NCBI GenBank assembly: GCA_033721915.1
Contig: JAWWAC010000005.1
Coordinates: 39,737 to 103,736 of the forward strand
Direction of reading: 5' to 3'
DNA: 64,000 nucleotides
Source: REBR01 sp033721915
GTDB taxonomy: Bacteria > Pseudomonadota > Gammaproteobacteria > Pseudomonadales > Oleiphilaceae
The translations under genes and the position numbers were made by a program. Positions within the stretch are counted from its first letter, which is position 1; each line of letters starts with the position of its first letter. Of this stretch, positions 34,231-42,022 are shown piece after piece. The notes under the pieces are model-generated. The model ran no database searches and was not told where the DNA came from. It saw only the letters and a list, made by a program, of their open reading frames with translations.

Positions 34231-37159
34231 GGACGGTGTCCCAGAGGCCGGACTGTTCCTGGTCCAGCCAGGGGCGCTCCTCCCCCTCCCGGCTGAAGCC
34301 TTCGGCGCCGCCCCAGAACACCAGTGTGCGGCGGGCGTCGTAGGGGTGGGCGGTGCGCATCAGCCCCACCTCCATATGCCGCCCCACCTGGTAGATCACC
34401 TCGGGGCTGGCGCTGTGGGTGGCGGCGGAGAAGAGGTTGAAGCCCTGGCTCTTGAGCCGCGCCAGCAGTGCCGGCACCTGGCTCACATCCACGCTGGCCA
34501 GCTCGTCCAGCACCATGGGGAAGGACAGACCCACCCCGGGGTAAAGCACACGACGCAGCAGCCGGTGCACCAGTTCCAGGTTGATCAGTGCGGTGGTGGA
34601 GGTGGACTGGCCCTTGCGGTCCAGCTCTCTGGCGTCCTGTTTGCGGGTGCGATAGGCCACGCCGGTAATCACCCGGTCCATGGTCAGCCGGTTGCCCTGG
34701 CTCTCTTCACTGAAAAACTCCGCCACGAAGACCCGCAGCCGGTCATAGAAGGCGTCGGACTGAAGCTGGTCGGAATAGGGGTCGATGCCCTCGGACTCCT
34801 CCACCAGGTTGCGGAATTTCGGGTGGGTATGGATATCCACCCGGATCTCCACCAGGTCGTTGATGGTGACCCCGTCCAGCTCGCTGTTGAGCTGGTTCTC
34901 GAAGCGGCGGATGTGCTCGTAGTTGGCTTTCAGGGCATGACGGTAGCTGGCCACGGTTTCGTTATGGGCCAGCACCTGCTCCCGCAGCACTTCCTCCTGC
35001 TCCCGCACCTCGGCAAACACTTCCGTGAGGGCAACAAAGCGCTCATGGACGGCATGGCTGTCGGGACTGTCCTGCTGCAGGCTGCCGCTGGCATCGTCCA
35101 GAATGCCTTCCCGCACGAAGTCCCGCAGGCCACTGAGAATGCGATGGTGCAGATCCGACATCTGCTCCAGTGTCTGGACGATCTCATCCAGCCGGGTCAC
35201 GGACAGCTCTGAGGGGGCCATGGGGGATTCCGCAGTGGCCGTTTTCAGATGGGGGAAGCGTTGCAGCTGTGAACCCAGGGTCCGGTTCATCAGCAACAGC
35301 TCTTTCTCCCGCTCACCCAGGCGGCGCACCACCGACTCCGCCCGCCCCAGCTGCTCCTCAAGGATGGTTTGTTTTTCCTGTTCTTCCTCCAGCTGCAGTG
35401 CCAGTTCCGACCGCTGCTCCTGCGCCTGACGAATCGCCTCGGCAGCATCGGTGCAGCGGCTCTTGGACCCCGGCAGACGCTCCAGCAGTGTCAGGTCGCC
35501 GGCCACGGCGGCGATTTCCTTCTCCAACTGCTCGATTTTACGGGGCAGGTCCAGGGCGTTGCGGCTCTCACCATCCAGCTCGTCCAGGCGGCGTGCAATG
35601 GAATGGCGCTCGCTTTTCAGCCGGTCCGCTTCACTTTCCAGGTCCTGCTCACTGAGGGGGCGGTGGTCAAAGCGGGTATCGAACCACCAATAACCGTCCT
35701 CCTGCTTTTCCAGCAGTGCGCTGAAGGCCCGCAGTGTCTCCAGGGTGGCCTCATCCAGTGCCTGTCCCGGGCTGGCCAGCATCAGCCGGTGGTCGATGGC
35801 CCCCAGTGGGTCGGCCACGCATTTATCCAGCTGGCGGTGCAGCTGCCACTGGCGGTTTTTCCGGCGCTGGGCCAGGTCTTCGATCCGGGCGTCAAGGCGG
35901 GTCAGTTCCTCGCCAAGTCGCTGTTTCTGAAGCACCGCCTGGTCGGCGCTCTTGAAGGCTTTCAGCTGAGCCTCGCTTTCACTCAGGTCCTCTTTGAGGA
36001 TGTCCCGGATTTCCTCCAGTGACATGCCGGCATAACGGGCGATCAGAAGCTCCCCTTTCTGCTGGATGCTTTCCCCGTCGGCCAGTATGCGCTGATGGGC
36101 CCGGATCTCACCGTCCAGCTCACTGGCGCTTTTATTCAGGGCACTGACCCGGGCGCTAATCTGTTTCAGTGCCTCCCTGTGGCCCATGCGGGCCTCGTTG
36201 GCTTCACGGTGTTCATCGCGGGCCTGGGCCAGTGCCTGTCCCAGGCCATCACGGAAGGCGGCGAAGTCATTCTGGTTGCCGGCCATGTTCCCGTAACGCC
36301 GGTAGGCCTCGCTCAGTGCCTGGAATCGGGGGCTTTGGGAGTCGATGCGGGTCAGGTGGGCGTGCTGCTTTTTCAGGGTTTCATGGCGCTGCAGGAACTG
36401 GTCGATATCAAAGTCGAAGGCGTCGTCGGCGAACTTCTTGTCCGCCTCGATGATGCTGGCCACGGCCTCGGCCATGGCCCGGTCGTCCGCCTTCATCTCG
36501 AACAGCAGCAGTATCAGTGTGCGCAGCGACTGCACCTTGCGCTCGTCCCGGTCCGCCAGTGGCAGCACGGAGTAGCGCACCGCGTCGGCGGACATCAGGT
36601 CGCTGCTGTAGAGCATGTTGCGCAGCTTGCCGGTGTCGCTGGTAAAGACCGTCTCGCCGGAGAGCTTTTTCACCGCCGCCGACACACGGGCAAAGGACAG
36701 GCCCGACACGGCACGGCCAATGCCGTCGGCATCCGTCTCGCTGTCCGCGTCCCAGAACAGCGGGCGCAGCTCGCTGTAGGGGACAGGCACAAAAATGCGG
36801 CCAAAGCTCAGCTCGCTGGCCTTGTCCCGGTACAGGATCTGGCAGTGCACTCCCATGGGGTTTTCCACCTCCATGATCAGGAAGCTGTACTGGCCGGGGA
36901 AGTAATGCTGGTAGCTTTCCTCGTTGCTGTAATGGCTGCCGGCACTCGCATTGCGGAAGGCGAATTTCCGGCGGCTGTTGCGGAAGTTGCTCTCCGGCAG
37001 CAGAAAAAGCCGCAGCGAATTGAGCAGACTGGACTTGCCCAGGTTGCCACTGCCCAGCAGCACCCCATGGGCGTCCACCGGCAGCTCCACATAGCAAAAG
37101 CCCGCCGAGTCCACCAGCACCAGGCGGCGGATGCTGAATTGGAATGCCTTACTGCTCAT
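34223..37159 (-). CDS. mksB: MksB, SMC-like ATPase of the Mks condensin (JetC-like)
   Basis: A 978-residue SMC/MukB-like ATPase. The Walker A is GSGNLGKSS at residues 36-44, and long coiled coils fill about 270-480 and 540-780. The ABC-type signature lies in KGQSTSTTALINLELV, and the Walker B is FPMVLDELASVD with D885 and E886. The length fits MksB rather than the longer MukB. MksB loops DNA; in Wadjet-type systems this extrusion is used to detect small circular DNA. The 12-mer GGGGACAGGCAC occurs inside the gene at 36779. Confidence 0.9.
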   Translation of the reverse strand: MSSKAFQFSIRRLVLVDSAGFCYVELPVDAHGVLLGSGNLGKSSLLNSLRLFLLPESNFRNSRRKFAFRNASAGSHYSNEESYQHYFPGQYSFLIMEVENPMGVHCQILYRDKASELSFGRIFVPVPYSELRPLFWDADSETDADGIGRAVSGLSFARVSAAVKKLSGETVFTSDTGKLRNMLYSSDLMSADAVRYSVLPLADRDERKVQSLRTLILLLFEMKADDRAMAEAVASIIEADKKFADDAFDFDIDQFLQRHETLKKQHAHLTRIDSQSPRFQALSEAYRRYGNMAGNQNDFAAFRDGLGQALAQARDEHREANEARMGHREALKQISARVSALNKSASELDGEIRAHQRILADGESIQQKGELLIARYAGMSLEEIRDILKEDLSESEAQLKAFKSADQAVLQKQRLGEELTRLDARIEDLAQRRKNRQWQLHRQLDKCVADPLGAIDHRLMLASPGQALDEATLETLRAFSALLEKQEDGYWWFDTRFDHRPLSEQDLESEADRLKSERHSIARRLDELDGESRNALDLPRKIEQLEKEIAAVAGDLTLLERLPGSKSRCTDAAEAIRQAQEQRSELALQLEEEQEKQTILEEQLGRAESVVRRLGEREKELLLMNRTLGSQLQRFPHLKTATAESPMAPSELSVTRLDEIVQTLEQMSDLHHRILSGLRDFVREGILDDASGSLQQDSPDSHAVHERFVALTEVFAEVREQEEVLREQVLAHNETVASYRHALKANYEHIRRFENQLNSELDGVTINDLVEIRVDIHTHPKFRNLVEESEGIDPYSDQLQSDAFYDRLRVFVAEFFSEESQGNRLTMDRVITGVAYRTRKQDARELDRKGQSTSTTALINLELVHRLLRRVLYPGVGLSFPMVLDELASVDVSQVPALLARLKSQGFNLFSAATHSASPEVIYQVGRHMEVGLMRTAHPYDARRTLVFWGGAEGFSREGEERPWLDQEQSGLWDTVHE

Positions 37160-37949
37160 GGGGTAACTCCAGTAACATTTCCTGCTCCATAAAATGGCCG
37201 GTGCGGCGGAAGATCTCTGCCAGATCGGTAAAACCCAGCTCTAGGGCCTGATCAATAGCTCCGGTAAAACGCTCAGTGTTAGCCGGCCGCCTGACAAAAC
37301 AGGACTCCCAGGGGCCCCAGTCAACAGGCTGAACGAAATGGGCTTTCTGCCCCAGGCGGCGGGCCAGGCTGGAAAACAGCCTCAGGCCTCCCGGGTCGTA
37401 ATCGAAGGCGCACAACACCCGATCATAACCCGACAACCAGGTCACCGACAGAGCGCTGGTAATGCGGTTGCCGGCACCCAGCACCACATCGGTGTTGTGA
37501 CGGTCACAGGGCCGCCCGCTGCAATCGGTGGCGAAGGCCAGCATGGCCTGGGGAAAAGCGAAGTTCTGTTCGTTTTCCACCACCAGCACCTGACTCTTGG
37601 CGGTGAACTCCTGCAGCGTTTCATCCGGGGAGAGGCAAACCACTTCAGGGCGGGCATCCGTCAGCTGGTCATGATAGACCAGCAGGAAGGTCTTGTCGGT
37701 GCCAGTGCGGTGGGAATCCCCCTGGCGGGCGGCGGCCACCCGGTTATCAGGAACCTCGGACCGGGCTTCCAGGCTGGCCAGCAGACTCTCATCCAGGCAC
37801 TGCACCCGCCAGCGGTTGCTGGCCACCTTTTCCGTGCGGAACAATTGATGGTGCCGGCCGGACAATTCCGCTGGCAGTTGCCGCAGAAACAGAGGGTAAT
37901 TTACCCCCTCGCCACGACGAATCCGCATGAGGTTCTTTCTAAGGCTCAT
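37149..37949 (-). CDS. mksG: MksG/JetD-like TOPRIM nuclease subunit (compact form)
   Basis: A 266-residue protein with the JetD/MksG TOPRIM pattern: E125-N126 in VLVVENEQNF, a glycine loop (DVVLGAGNRIT), and the D183-Y-D185 pair in LCAFDYDPGGLRL. In Wadjet systems this subunit cuts DNA that the condensin has trapped. It is shorter than typical JetD proteins, so the N-terminal arm domain seems reduced. The ATG at 37949 has GGAGG six bases upstream; the frame is open 20 codons further. It is the first gene of the operon and overlaps mksB by 11 bases. Confidence 0.72.
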   Translation of the reverse strand: MSLRKNLMRIRRGEGVNYPLFLRQLPAELSGRHHQLFRTEKVASNRWRVQCLDESLLASLEARSEVPDNRVAAARQGDSHRTGTDKTFLLVYHDQLTDARPEVVCLSPDETLQEFTAKSQVLVVENEQNFAFPQAMLAFATDCSGRPCDRHNTDVVLGAGNRITSALSVTWLSGYDRVLCAFDYDPGGLRLFSSLARRLGQKAHFVQPVDWGPWESCFVRRPANTERFTGAIDQALELGFTDLAEIFRRTGHFMEQEMLLELPHEQ

Positions 37950-38026
37950 GGTGCGCCTCCGTGCAAACACTGTTCCCTTAAAATAGTCAGTATACGTGAT
38001 GCCAGTCACGGCCCCAGCACTATAAT

Positions 38027-38075
38027 GGAACGAATATATACCTTTTTATTTAATTTTATGGTATGCATATATTCC
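38027..38075. promoter_or_regulatory. AT-rich divergent control region with an imperfect inverted repeat
   Basis: GGAACGAATATATACC (38027-38042) and GGTATGCATATATTCC (38060-38075) form inverted arms that match at 11 of 16 positions, with an AT-only-like spacer. A TATAAT lies at 38021-38026 and the word TATACGT occurs at 37991 and 38077. The region separates the leftward mks operon from the rightward XRE/Fic pair. It is a plausible operator for the XRE protein. Confidence 0.45.
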
Positions 38076-38110
38076 TTATACGTCTTTTATTGGGTACTTA
38101 AAGGTAGCAT

Positions 38111-38578
38111 ATGTCCAACTCATCAGCCCGCTGGCTCAGACTGGAGCAGCTCGACCGACGCATGCAGCCGTTCCGTGAAGCGCTCCAGGAAAGCCCGCCT
38201 CCGGTAAAGGGGTGGATTCATGCCCTGCGCACAGCCCAGGGCATGTCTCAGGCAGAACTGGCCCGGCGGATGGGGGTCAGTCGTCGCCGTATCGGCGCAA
38301 TTGAGCAGGCTGAGGTCGATGGCAGCATTACCCTGGCCACTTTGCAGAAAGCCGCTTCCGCCCTGGGCAGCCAACTGGTCTTTGGGCTGGCCACCGAAGA
38401 CAACCTGACAAAAATCGTGGAACAACAGGCCGAGCTGGTGGCTGAACGCATCATGGCAACAGTGCACCACACCATGAGCCTGGAAGAGCAAGCCACCGAT
38501 CAGGCCCATCGTCAACGGGAAAAGCAGCGACTCAAGGATGAACTGCTGAGGGACTCATGGAGGAAACTATGGCTCTGA
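38111..38578 (+). CDS. XRE-family regulator, mobile mystery protein A
   Basis: A 155-residue protein with an XRE helix-turn-helix at about residues 35-72 (GMSQAELARRMGVSRRRIGAIE). The N-terminal LEQLDRRMQPF and the pattern around KGWIHALRTAQGMSQ match mobile mystery protein A, which is nearly always paired with a Fic protein. It probably represses its own operon and may act as antitoxin for the Fic partner. The C-terminal helix is highly charged. It overlaps the Fic gene by ten bases. Confidence 0.85.
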   Translation: MSNSSARWLRLEQLDRRMQPFREALQESPPPVKGWIHALRTAQGMSQAELARRMGVSRRRIGAIEQAEVDGSITLATLQKAASALGSQLVFGLATEDNLTKIVEQQAELVAERIMATVHHTMSLEEQATDQAHRQREKQRLKDELLRDSWRKLWL

Positions 38579-39150
38579 AAGGCACGGATGCCCCCGGCGC
38601 AACGCCTCTTGAAATGGAAGACATTGAACAGCTTATTCCCGATCACATTCAGACCCGCCCGGAACTGGACGAATGGGAAGCACAGAACATCATTCGCGCC
38701 ATGACCACACTTCGACGCCCCAGGGAACTGCTCACAGATCATTTCCTGCGGCAGCTGCACCTTCGCATGTTTGGGAACACCTGGCACTGGGCCGGAAAAT
38801 ACCGTCAGCGGGAAACCAACATCGGTATCACACCTCGGCAAATCCCCATGGCGGTGCGTAATCTTTGCGAGGATGTCAGATACTGGCGAGATCAGGCGGT
38901 TTTTCCACCTGATGAGCTGGCTGTGCGCTTCCATCACCTGCTGGTGTCCATACACCCTTTTACCAATGGCAACGGCCGCCACAGCCGGCTGGCTGCGGAT
39001 CTGCTGATTGTCTCCCTTGGCAAAGAAGCGTTTTCCTGGGGCCGCACCGGCTTGGTCAAGCCCGGCCAAACCCGCGATCAGTATTTGCAGTCGTTGCGCC
39101 TGGCAGACCGTGGGGATATCAAAGAGTTACTGGCGTTTTCCCGCTCTTGA
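38569..39150 (+). CDS. Fic-domain protein, mobile mystery protein B
   Basis: A 193-residue Fic protein. The motif HPFTNGNGRHSR at residues 129-140 is complete, with catalytic H129, so nucleotidyl (usually AMP) transfer to a target protein is likely. I see no clear (S/T)xxxE(G/N) inhibitory helix within it; control may come from the XRE partner. The ATG at 38569 is preferred over one four codons earlier because GGAGGA lies just before it. Mobile mystery A/B pairs are often found on mobile DNA and behave like toxin-antitoxin modules. Confidence 0.87.
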   Translation: MALKGTDAPGATPLEMEDIEQLIPDHIQTRPELDEWEAQNIIRAMTTLRRPRELLTDHFLRQLHLRMFGNTWHWAGKYRQRETNIGITPRQIPMAVRNLCEDVRYWRDQAVFPPDELAVRFHHLLVSIHPFTNGNGRHSRLAADLLIVSLGKEAFSWGRTGLVKPGQTRDQYLQSLRLADRGDIKELLAFSRS

Positions 39151-39161
39151 ATTTTTCAGAC

Positions 39162-40589
39162 CTACGCATCCGGCCAGAGGATCTCCGGCGGGCGCAGGTG
39201 GGGCAGTTCCAGCACCTGCAGTGAGCGGTCCGGGGAAAGCAGGTGTTTGACAATCAGTTTGTAGGAGTCCAGGTCGAAGGCGATGGCGTCGGTGGAGACC
39301 GGCCAGTCCTCCAGGTCGCTGTGGTCGTGGACCGTGGTGATGTGCATCCAGTTGTAGATGATGTGGATGTCCAGTCGGCTGTGGTGTTGCTCGACAATGC
39401 CCACGGGGCCGGTCCAGGGCCAGGTGGCCAGACGCAGGTTGTGGAAGGCGATCTGCATGCGCAGGTTGTAGCGGGTGACATCTTCCCGGCCTTCGCAGGC
39501 ACCACGGCAATTGCCCAGGCGGCGCTGGAAGCAGGGGCCACGGCCTTTCGGCTCCAGCCCCAGCAGCCGGTTGCACAGCTCGTTCTTGCGGGTAATGCCC
39601 TGCAGGGCTTTCTCGGCGTCTTTCTTGCTGCGGAACAGCCCGTAGTACTGATCCAGCTGGTCGGGGTCGATTTCCCGGCACAGGCGGGCGCACAGGTAGC
39701 CGTCGCTGTTGGGCTCAAGGGCAATACTGACCAGTCGCTTGGCGGCCCTGGAGCGGCGATTGTACAGGGGCTTCAGGGCCTTGATCTGCCTGAGCTCCAG
39801 CAGCAGCGCTCCCAGCTCGCCGGCGGTCTCGGTCCAGTCCACATGGCGCATGCTCTGTGAGAGCTGTACGCCACGGCTGCTGTTGTGGTCCCCGGAGAAG
39901 TGGCTGGCCACCCGCTGACGGATATTGATGCTCTTGCCCACATACAGCAGCACATCGTTCTCCCCGTAGAAGCGATAGACGCCGGGACCGTTGGGCAGGC
40001 TGTCGATGAGATCCGGTGACAGGTGGGAGGGGATGCTCGGACGGCCCAGCAGCTTTTCAATGGTGGGCCAGAAGTGTTCCGGATGCTCTTCACGGGCCAG
40101 CAGGAAGAAGCGGATCATGGATTCCACATCCCCCATGGCCCGGTGACGGGGCCCCGGGTTCAGGCCGTGGCGTTCAATCAGCGCATCCATGCTGTGCCGG
40201 CGGTGCTGCGGATAGAGGTGCCGTGAGAGCTTGACGGTACACAGCACCGGGGCGGCAAAGGGCTGTTCCAGACGGCGGTATTCGGCCTTGACGAAGCCGT
40301 AATCAAAGCGGGCGTTATGGGCCACAAAGACGCACCCCTGCAGTTTCTCCCGGAGTGTCTCCGCTACCTCTTCAAAGAACGGGGCGTCCCGCACCATGGC
40401 GTTGCTGATGCCGGTGAAGTTCTCGATAAACACAGGGATGCGCTGACCGGGGTTGACCAGTGTCTGCCAGTCTTCCAGCACCTCCCCGTCACGCCACAGG
40501 CGCAGTCCGATCTCGATGATGCGGTCACGGGAGGCACTGCCTCCGGTGGTTTCAAGGTCTATAAAGGCAAATGTCTTTGCGTCCGTCAT
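39162..40589 (-). CDS. DnaQ-like exonuclease fused to GIY-YIG/UvrC-like endonuclease
   Basis: A 475-residue fusion. Residues 1-170 form a DEDDh 3'-5' exonuclease (D11 and E13 in FIDLETTG, HNARFDYGFV, HRAMGDVES). Residues about 197-275 form a GIY-YIG endonuclease (GPGVYRFYGE, LLYVGKSINIRQRVASHF) as in the UvrC N-terminus and Cho. The Cys cluster CFQRRLGNCRGACEG near 345-360 matches the UvrC Cys box. It may incise and trim damaged DNA. The gene is convergent with the Fic gene, 11 bases apart. Confidence 0.88.
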   Translation of the reverse strand: MTDAKTFAFIDLETTGGSASRDRIIEIGLRLWRDGEVLEDWQTLVNPGQRIPVFIENFTGISNAMVRDAPFFEEVAETLREKLQGCVFVAHNARFDYGFVKAEYRRLEQPFAAPVLCTVKLSRHLYPQHRRHSMDALIERHGLNPGPRHRAMGDVESMIRFFLLAREEHPEHFWPTIEKLLGRPSIPSHLSPDLIDSLPNGPGVYRFYGENDVLLYVGKSINIRQRVASHFSGDHNSSRGVQLSQSMRHVDWTETAGELGALLLELRQIKALKPLYNRRSRAAKRLVSIALEPNSDGYLCARLCREIDPDQLDQYYGLFRSKKDAEKALQGITRKNELCNRLLGLEPKGRGPCFQRRLGNCRGACEGREDVTRYNLRMQIAFHNLRLATWPWTGPVGIVEQHHSRLDIHIIYNWMHITTVHDHSDLEDWPVSTDAIAFDLDSYKLIVKHLLSPDRSLQVLELPHLRPPEILWPDA

Positions 40590-40749
40590 GGGATGCCGCC
40601 ATCCGGGGGCTGTTGAATTGTCCGGGACAGAGCCCCATTGTTGACTGTGTTAAGTAACCTGACTGGCCAGTCGCTGTCACAATACTAGCTACTGCCACTG
40701 TCGGGCAGGCAGAGACAGCTGGCTGGCACCGGTCCTGTGCCATCACGGC

Positions 40750-40767
40750 GGCACTTGTTATAGTGCC
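40750..40767 (+). promoter_or_regulatory. Extended -10 element inside a dyad, upstream of the peroxiredoxin gene
   Basis: GGCACT-TGTTAT-AGTGCC is a perfect inverted repeat. It contains TGTTATAGT (40756-40764), an extended -10 element, so a protein on the dyad would block or shape transcription. It stands about 90 bases before the prx start. Another palindrome, GACTGGCCAGTC, lies at 40661-40672. Confidence 0.45.
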
Positions 40768-40853
40768 TTTACCTGAGCATTACCCCTAAAGGGAATCGCG
40801 GGTGGCAAAGTCACAGCTTACCACCCCGTCCACACAGAATAAGGAGGACGACC

Positions 40854-41513
40854 ATGACACTGCGAATCAACCAGGTGGCACCGGATTTCACCGCCGAGAC
40901 CACTGAAGGTACTGTCAAATTCCATGAATGGATTGGCGACAGCTGGGCCATCCTGTTTTCCCACCCCAAGGATTTCACGCCCGTGTGCACCACGGAGCTG
41001 GGTTATATGGCCAGGCTCAAGCCGGAGTTCGACAAGCGCAACTGCAAGATCATCGGCCTGTCGGTGGACCCCACGGACAATCACGCCAAGTGGTCCAAGG
41101 ACATTGAGGAAACCCAGGGAACGGCGCCCAATTATCCCATGATCGGCGACACCGACCTGAAGGTGGCCAAGCTCTACGACATGCTGCCAGAGCAGGAAGA
41201 AGGCACCGCCGAGGGGCGCACTCCGGCGGACAACGCCACGGTACGTTCGGTGTTTATCATCGGCCCAGACAAGAAGCTCAAGGCCATGCTCACCTACCCC
41301 ATGACCTCAGGCCGTGACTTCGACGAGGTGCTGCGTCTGCTGGATTCCTGCCAGATGACGGCCAAGCACAACGTGGCCACACCGGTGAACTGGCGCAAGG
41401 GGGACGACGTGATCATCCCTCCCAGCGTCAGCGACGAGGATGCCAGGGCCAAATACCCGGAGGGCTTCACCACCCACAAGCCCTACCTGCGCACCGTCAA
41501 GCAGCCGGAGTAA
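40854..41513 (+). CDS. 1-Cys peroxiredoxin (Prx6 type)
   Basis: A 219-residue peroxiredoxin that reduces hydrogen peroxide and organic peroxides. The peroxidatic C45 lies in HPKDFTPVCTTELG. The C-terminal domain, with PVNWRKGDDVIIPPSVSDE, is typical of the Prx6/1-Cys group, which lacks a resolving cysteine. The ribosome-binding site AAGGAGGA is strong. It is a single-gene unit with its own promoter and a bidirectional terminator. Confidence 0.93.
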   Translation: MTLRINQVAPDFTAETTEGTVKFHEWIGDSWAILFSHPKDFTPVCTTELGYMARLKPEFDKRNCKIIGLSVDPTDNHAKWSKDIEETQGTAPNYPMIGDTDLKVAKLYDMLPEQEEGTAEGRTPADNATVRSVFIIGPDKKLKAMLTYPMTSGRDFDEVLRLLDSCQMTAKHNVATPVNWRKGDDVIIPPSVSDEDARAKYPEGFTTHKPYLRTVKQPE

Positions 41514-41537
41514 GACTCCGGCCCGCTGAACAGGGCG

Positions 41538-41579
41538 TAAAAAAACCCCGGTCAGGGATTACTTGGCCGGGGTTTTTTG
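41538..41579. terminator. Bidirectional rho-independent terminator
   Basis: Stem AACCCCGG / CCGGGGTT with A/T runs on both sides. It ends the peroxiredoxin transcript on the plus strand and the 36-codon gene on the minus strand. A second small hairpin, GGTGTC-TGAAT-GACACC, lies at 41582-41598. Confidence 0.88.
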
Positions 41580-41603
41580 TGGGTGTCTGAATGACACCTG
41601 AAA

Positions 41604-41714
41604 TCAGTTGTTGAGATAGACCCAATCGAAATACTCGTGTAGCTCGTTCACTGCAGTGATTTCATCAGCATTGGTCAGTTCAAAAAGTACTTTCGGATCC
41701 TGGCTGAGTTTCAT
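41604..41714 (-). CDS. 36-codon small protein of unknown function
   Basis: A short frame encoding a 36-residue peptide that begins MKLSQDPKVLFEL and ends HEYFDWVYLNN. The peptide is acidic, has no Cys and no membrane segment, and ends with clustered aromatics. Support for a real gene: GAGG stands seven bases before the ATG, a bidirectional terminator follows, and the upstream 300 bases are AT-rich with a dyad. I do not recognise the family. It could be a leader peptide, a small regulator or a precursor peptide, but no modifying enzyme is adjacent. Confidence 0.5.
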   Translation of the reverse strand: MKLSQDPKVLFELTNADEITAVNELHEYFDWVYLNN

Positions 41715-42022
41715 ACTGCCACCTCTTGGTCGTATAAATGTGTCCGAATGGATGTAGACACTTTAGGATTAGCAGGGAACGGGCCAACTTGTTCCCTTTC
41801 GTCCTATTTATTTATAACCCTATGTTTCTTAATGGCTTTCGTCAAACTATCAGACCAATGAAGTGACTTAATGGCTGCCAACACACCCGCAACAGGCCCG
41901 TTGCCAGTGCAGTAATGAGTCATTCATCGGTGCTTTGCACCAGGGGTGAGCACCCATCAGGGCCACCATCAGGATGGAGAGGTTATCGCCCGGAGAACAG
42001 GCGCCCCGGGCGGCAAGCGTTA
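41715..42022. other. AT-rich control region upstream of the 36-codon gene
   Basis: 308 bases between aceF and the small gene, both on the minus strand. It holds the AGGGAAC dyad, a minus-strand TTGACG (41840-41845) with TATAAA 22 bases downstream (non-standard spacing), and a GC-rich hairpin CGCCCGG / CCGGGCG (41987-42012) just after the aceF stop. That hairpin lacks a T-run. No further gene was seen. Confidence 0.4.
41774..41797. promoter_or_regulatory. Inverted repeat AGGGAAC-N10-GTTCCCT
   Basis: Perfect 7-base arms with a ten-base spacer, centred about 70 bases upstream of the 36-codon gene. The form suggests an operator for a dimeric regulator. Confidence 0.45.

Noticed and set aside
31962..40853. 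Integrase-bearing genomic island with att sites around the Mks/Fic block
   Set aside because: No integrase and no tRNA-end duplication were found at either edge, so island status is not supported beyond gene content and the AT-rich gap.
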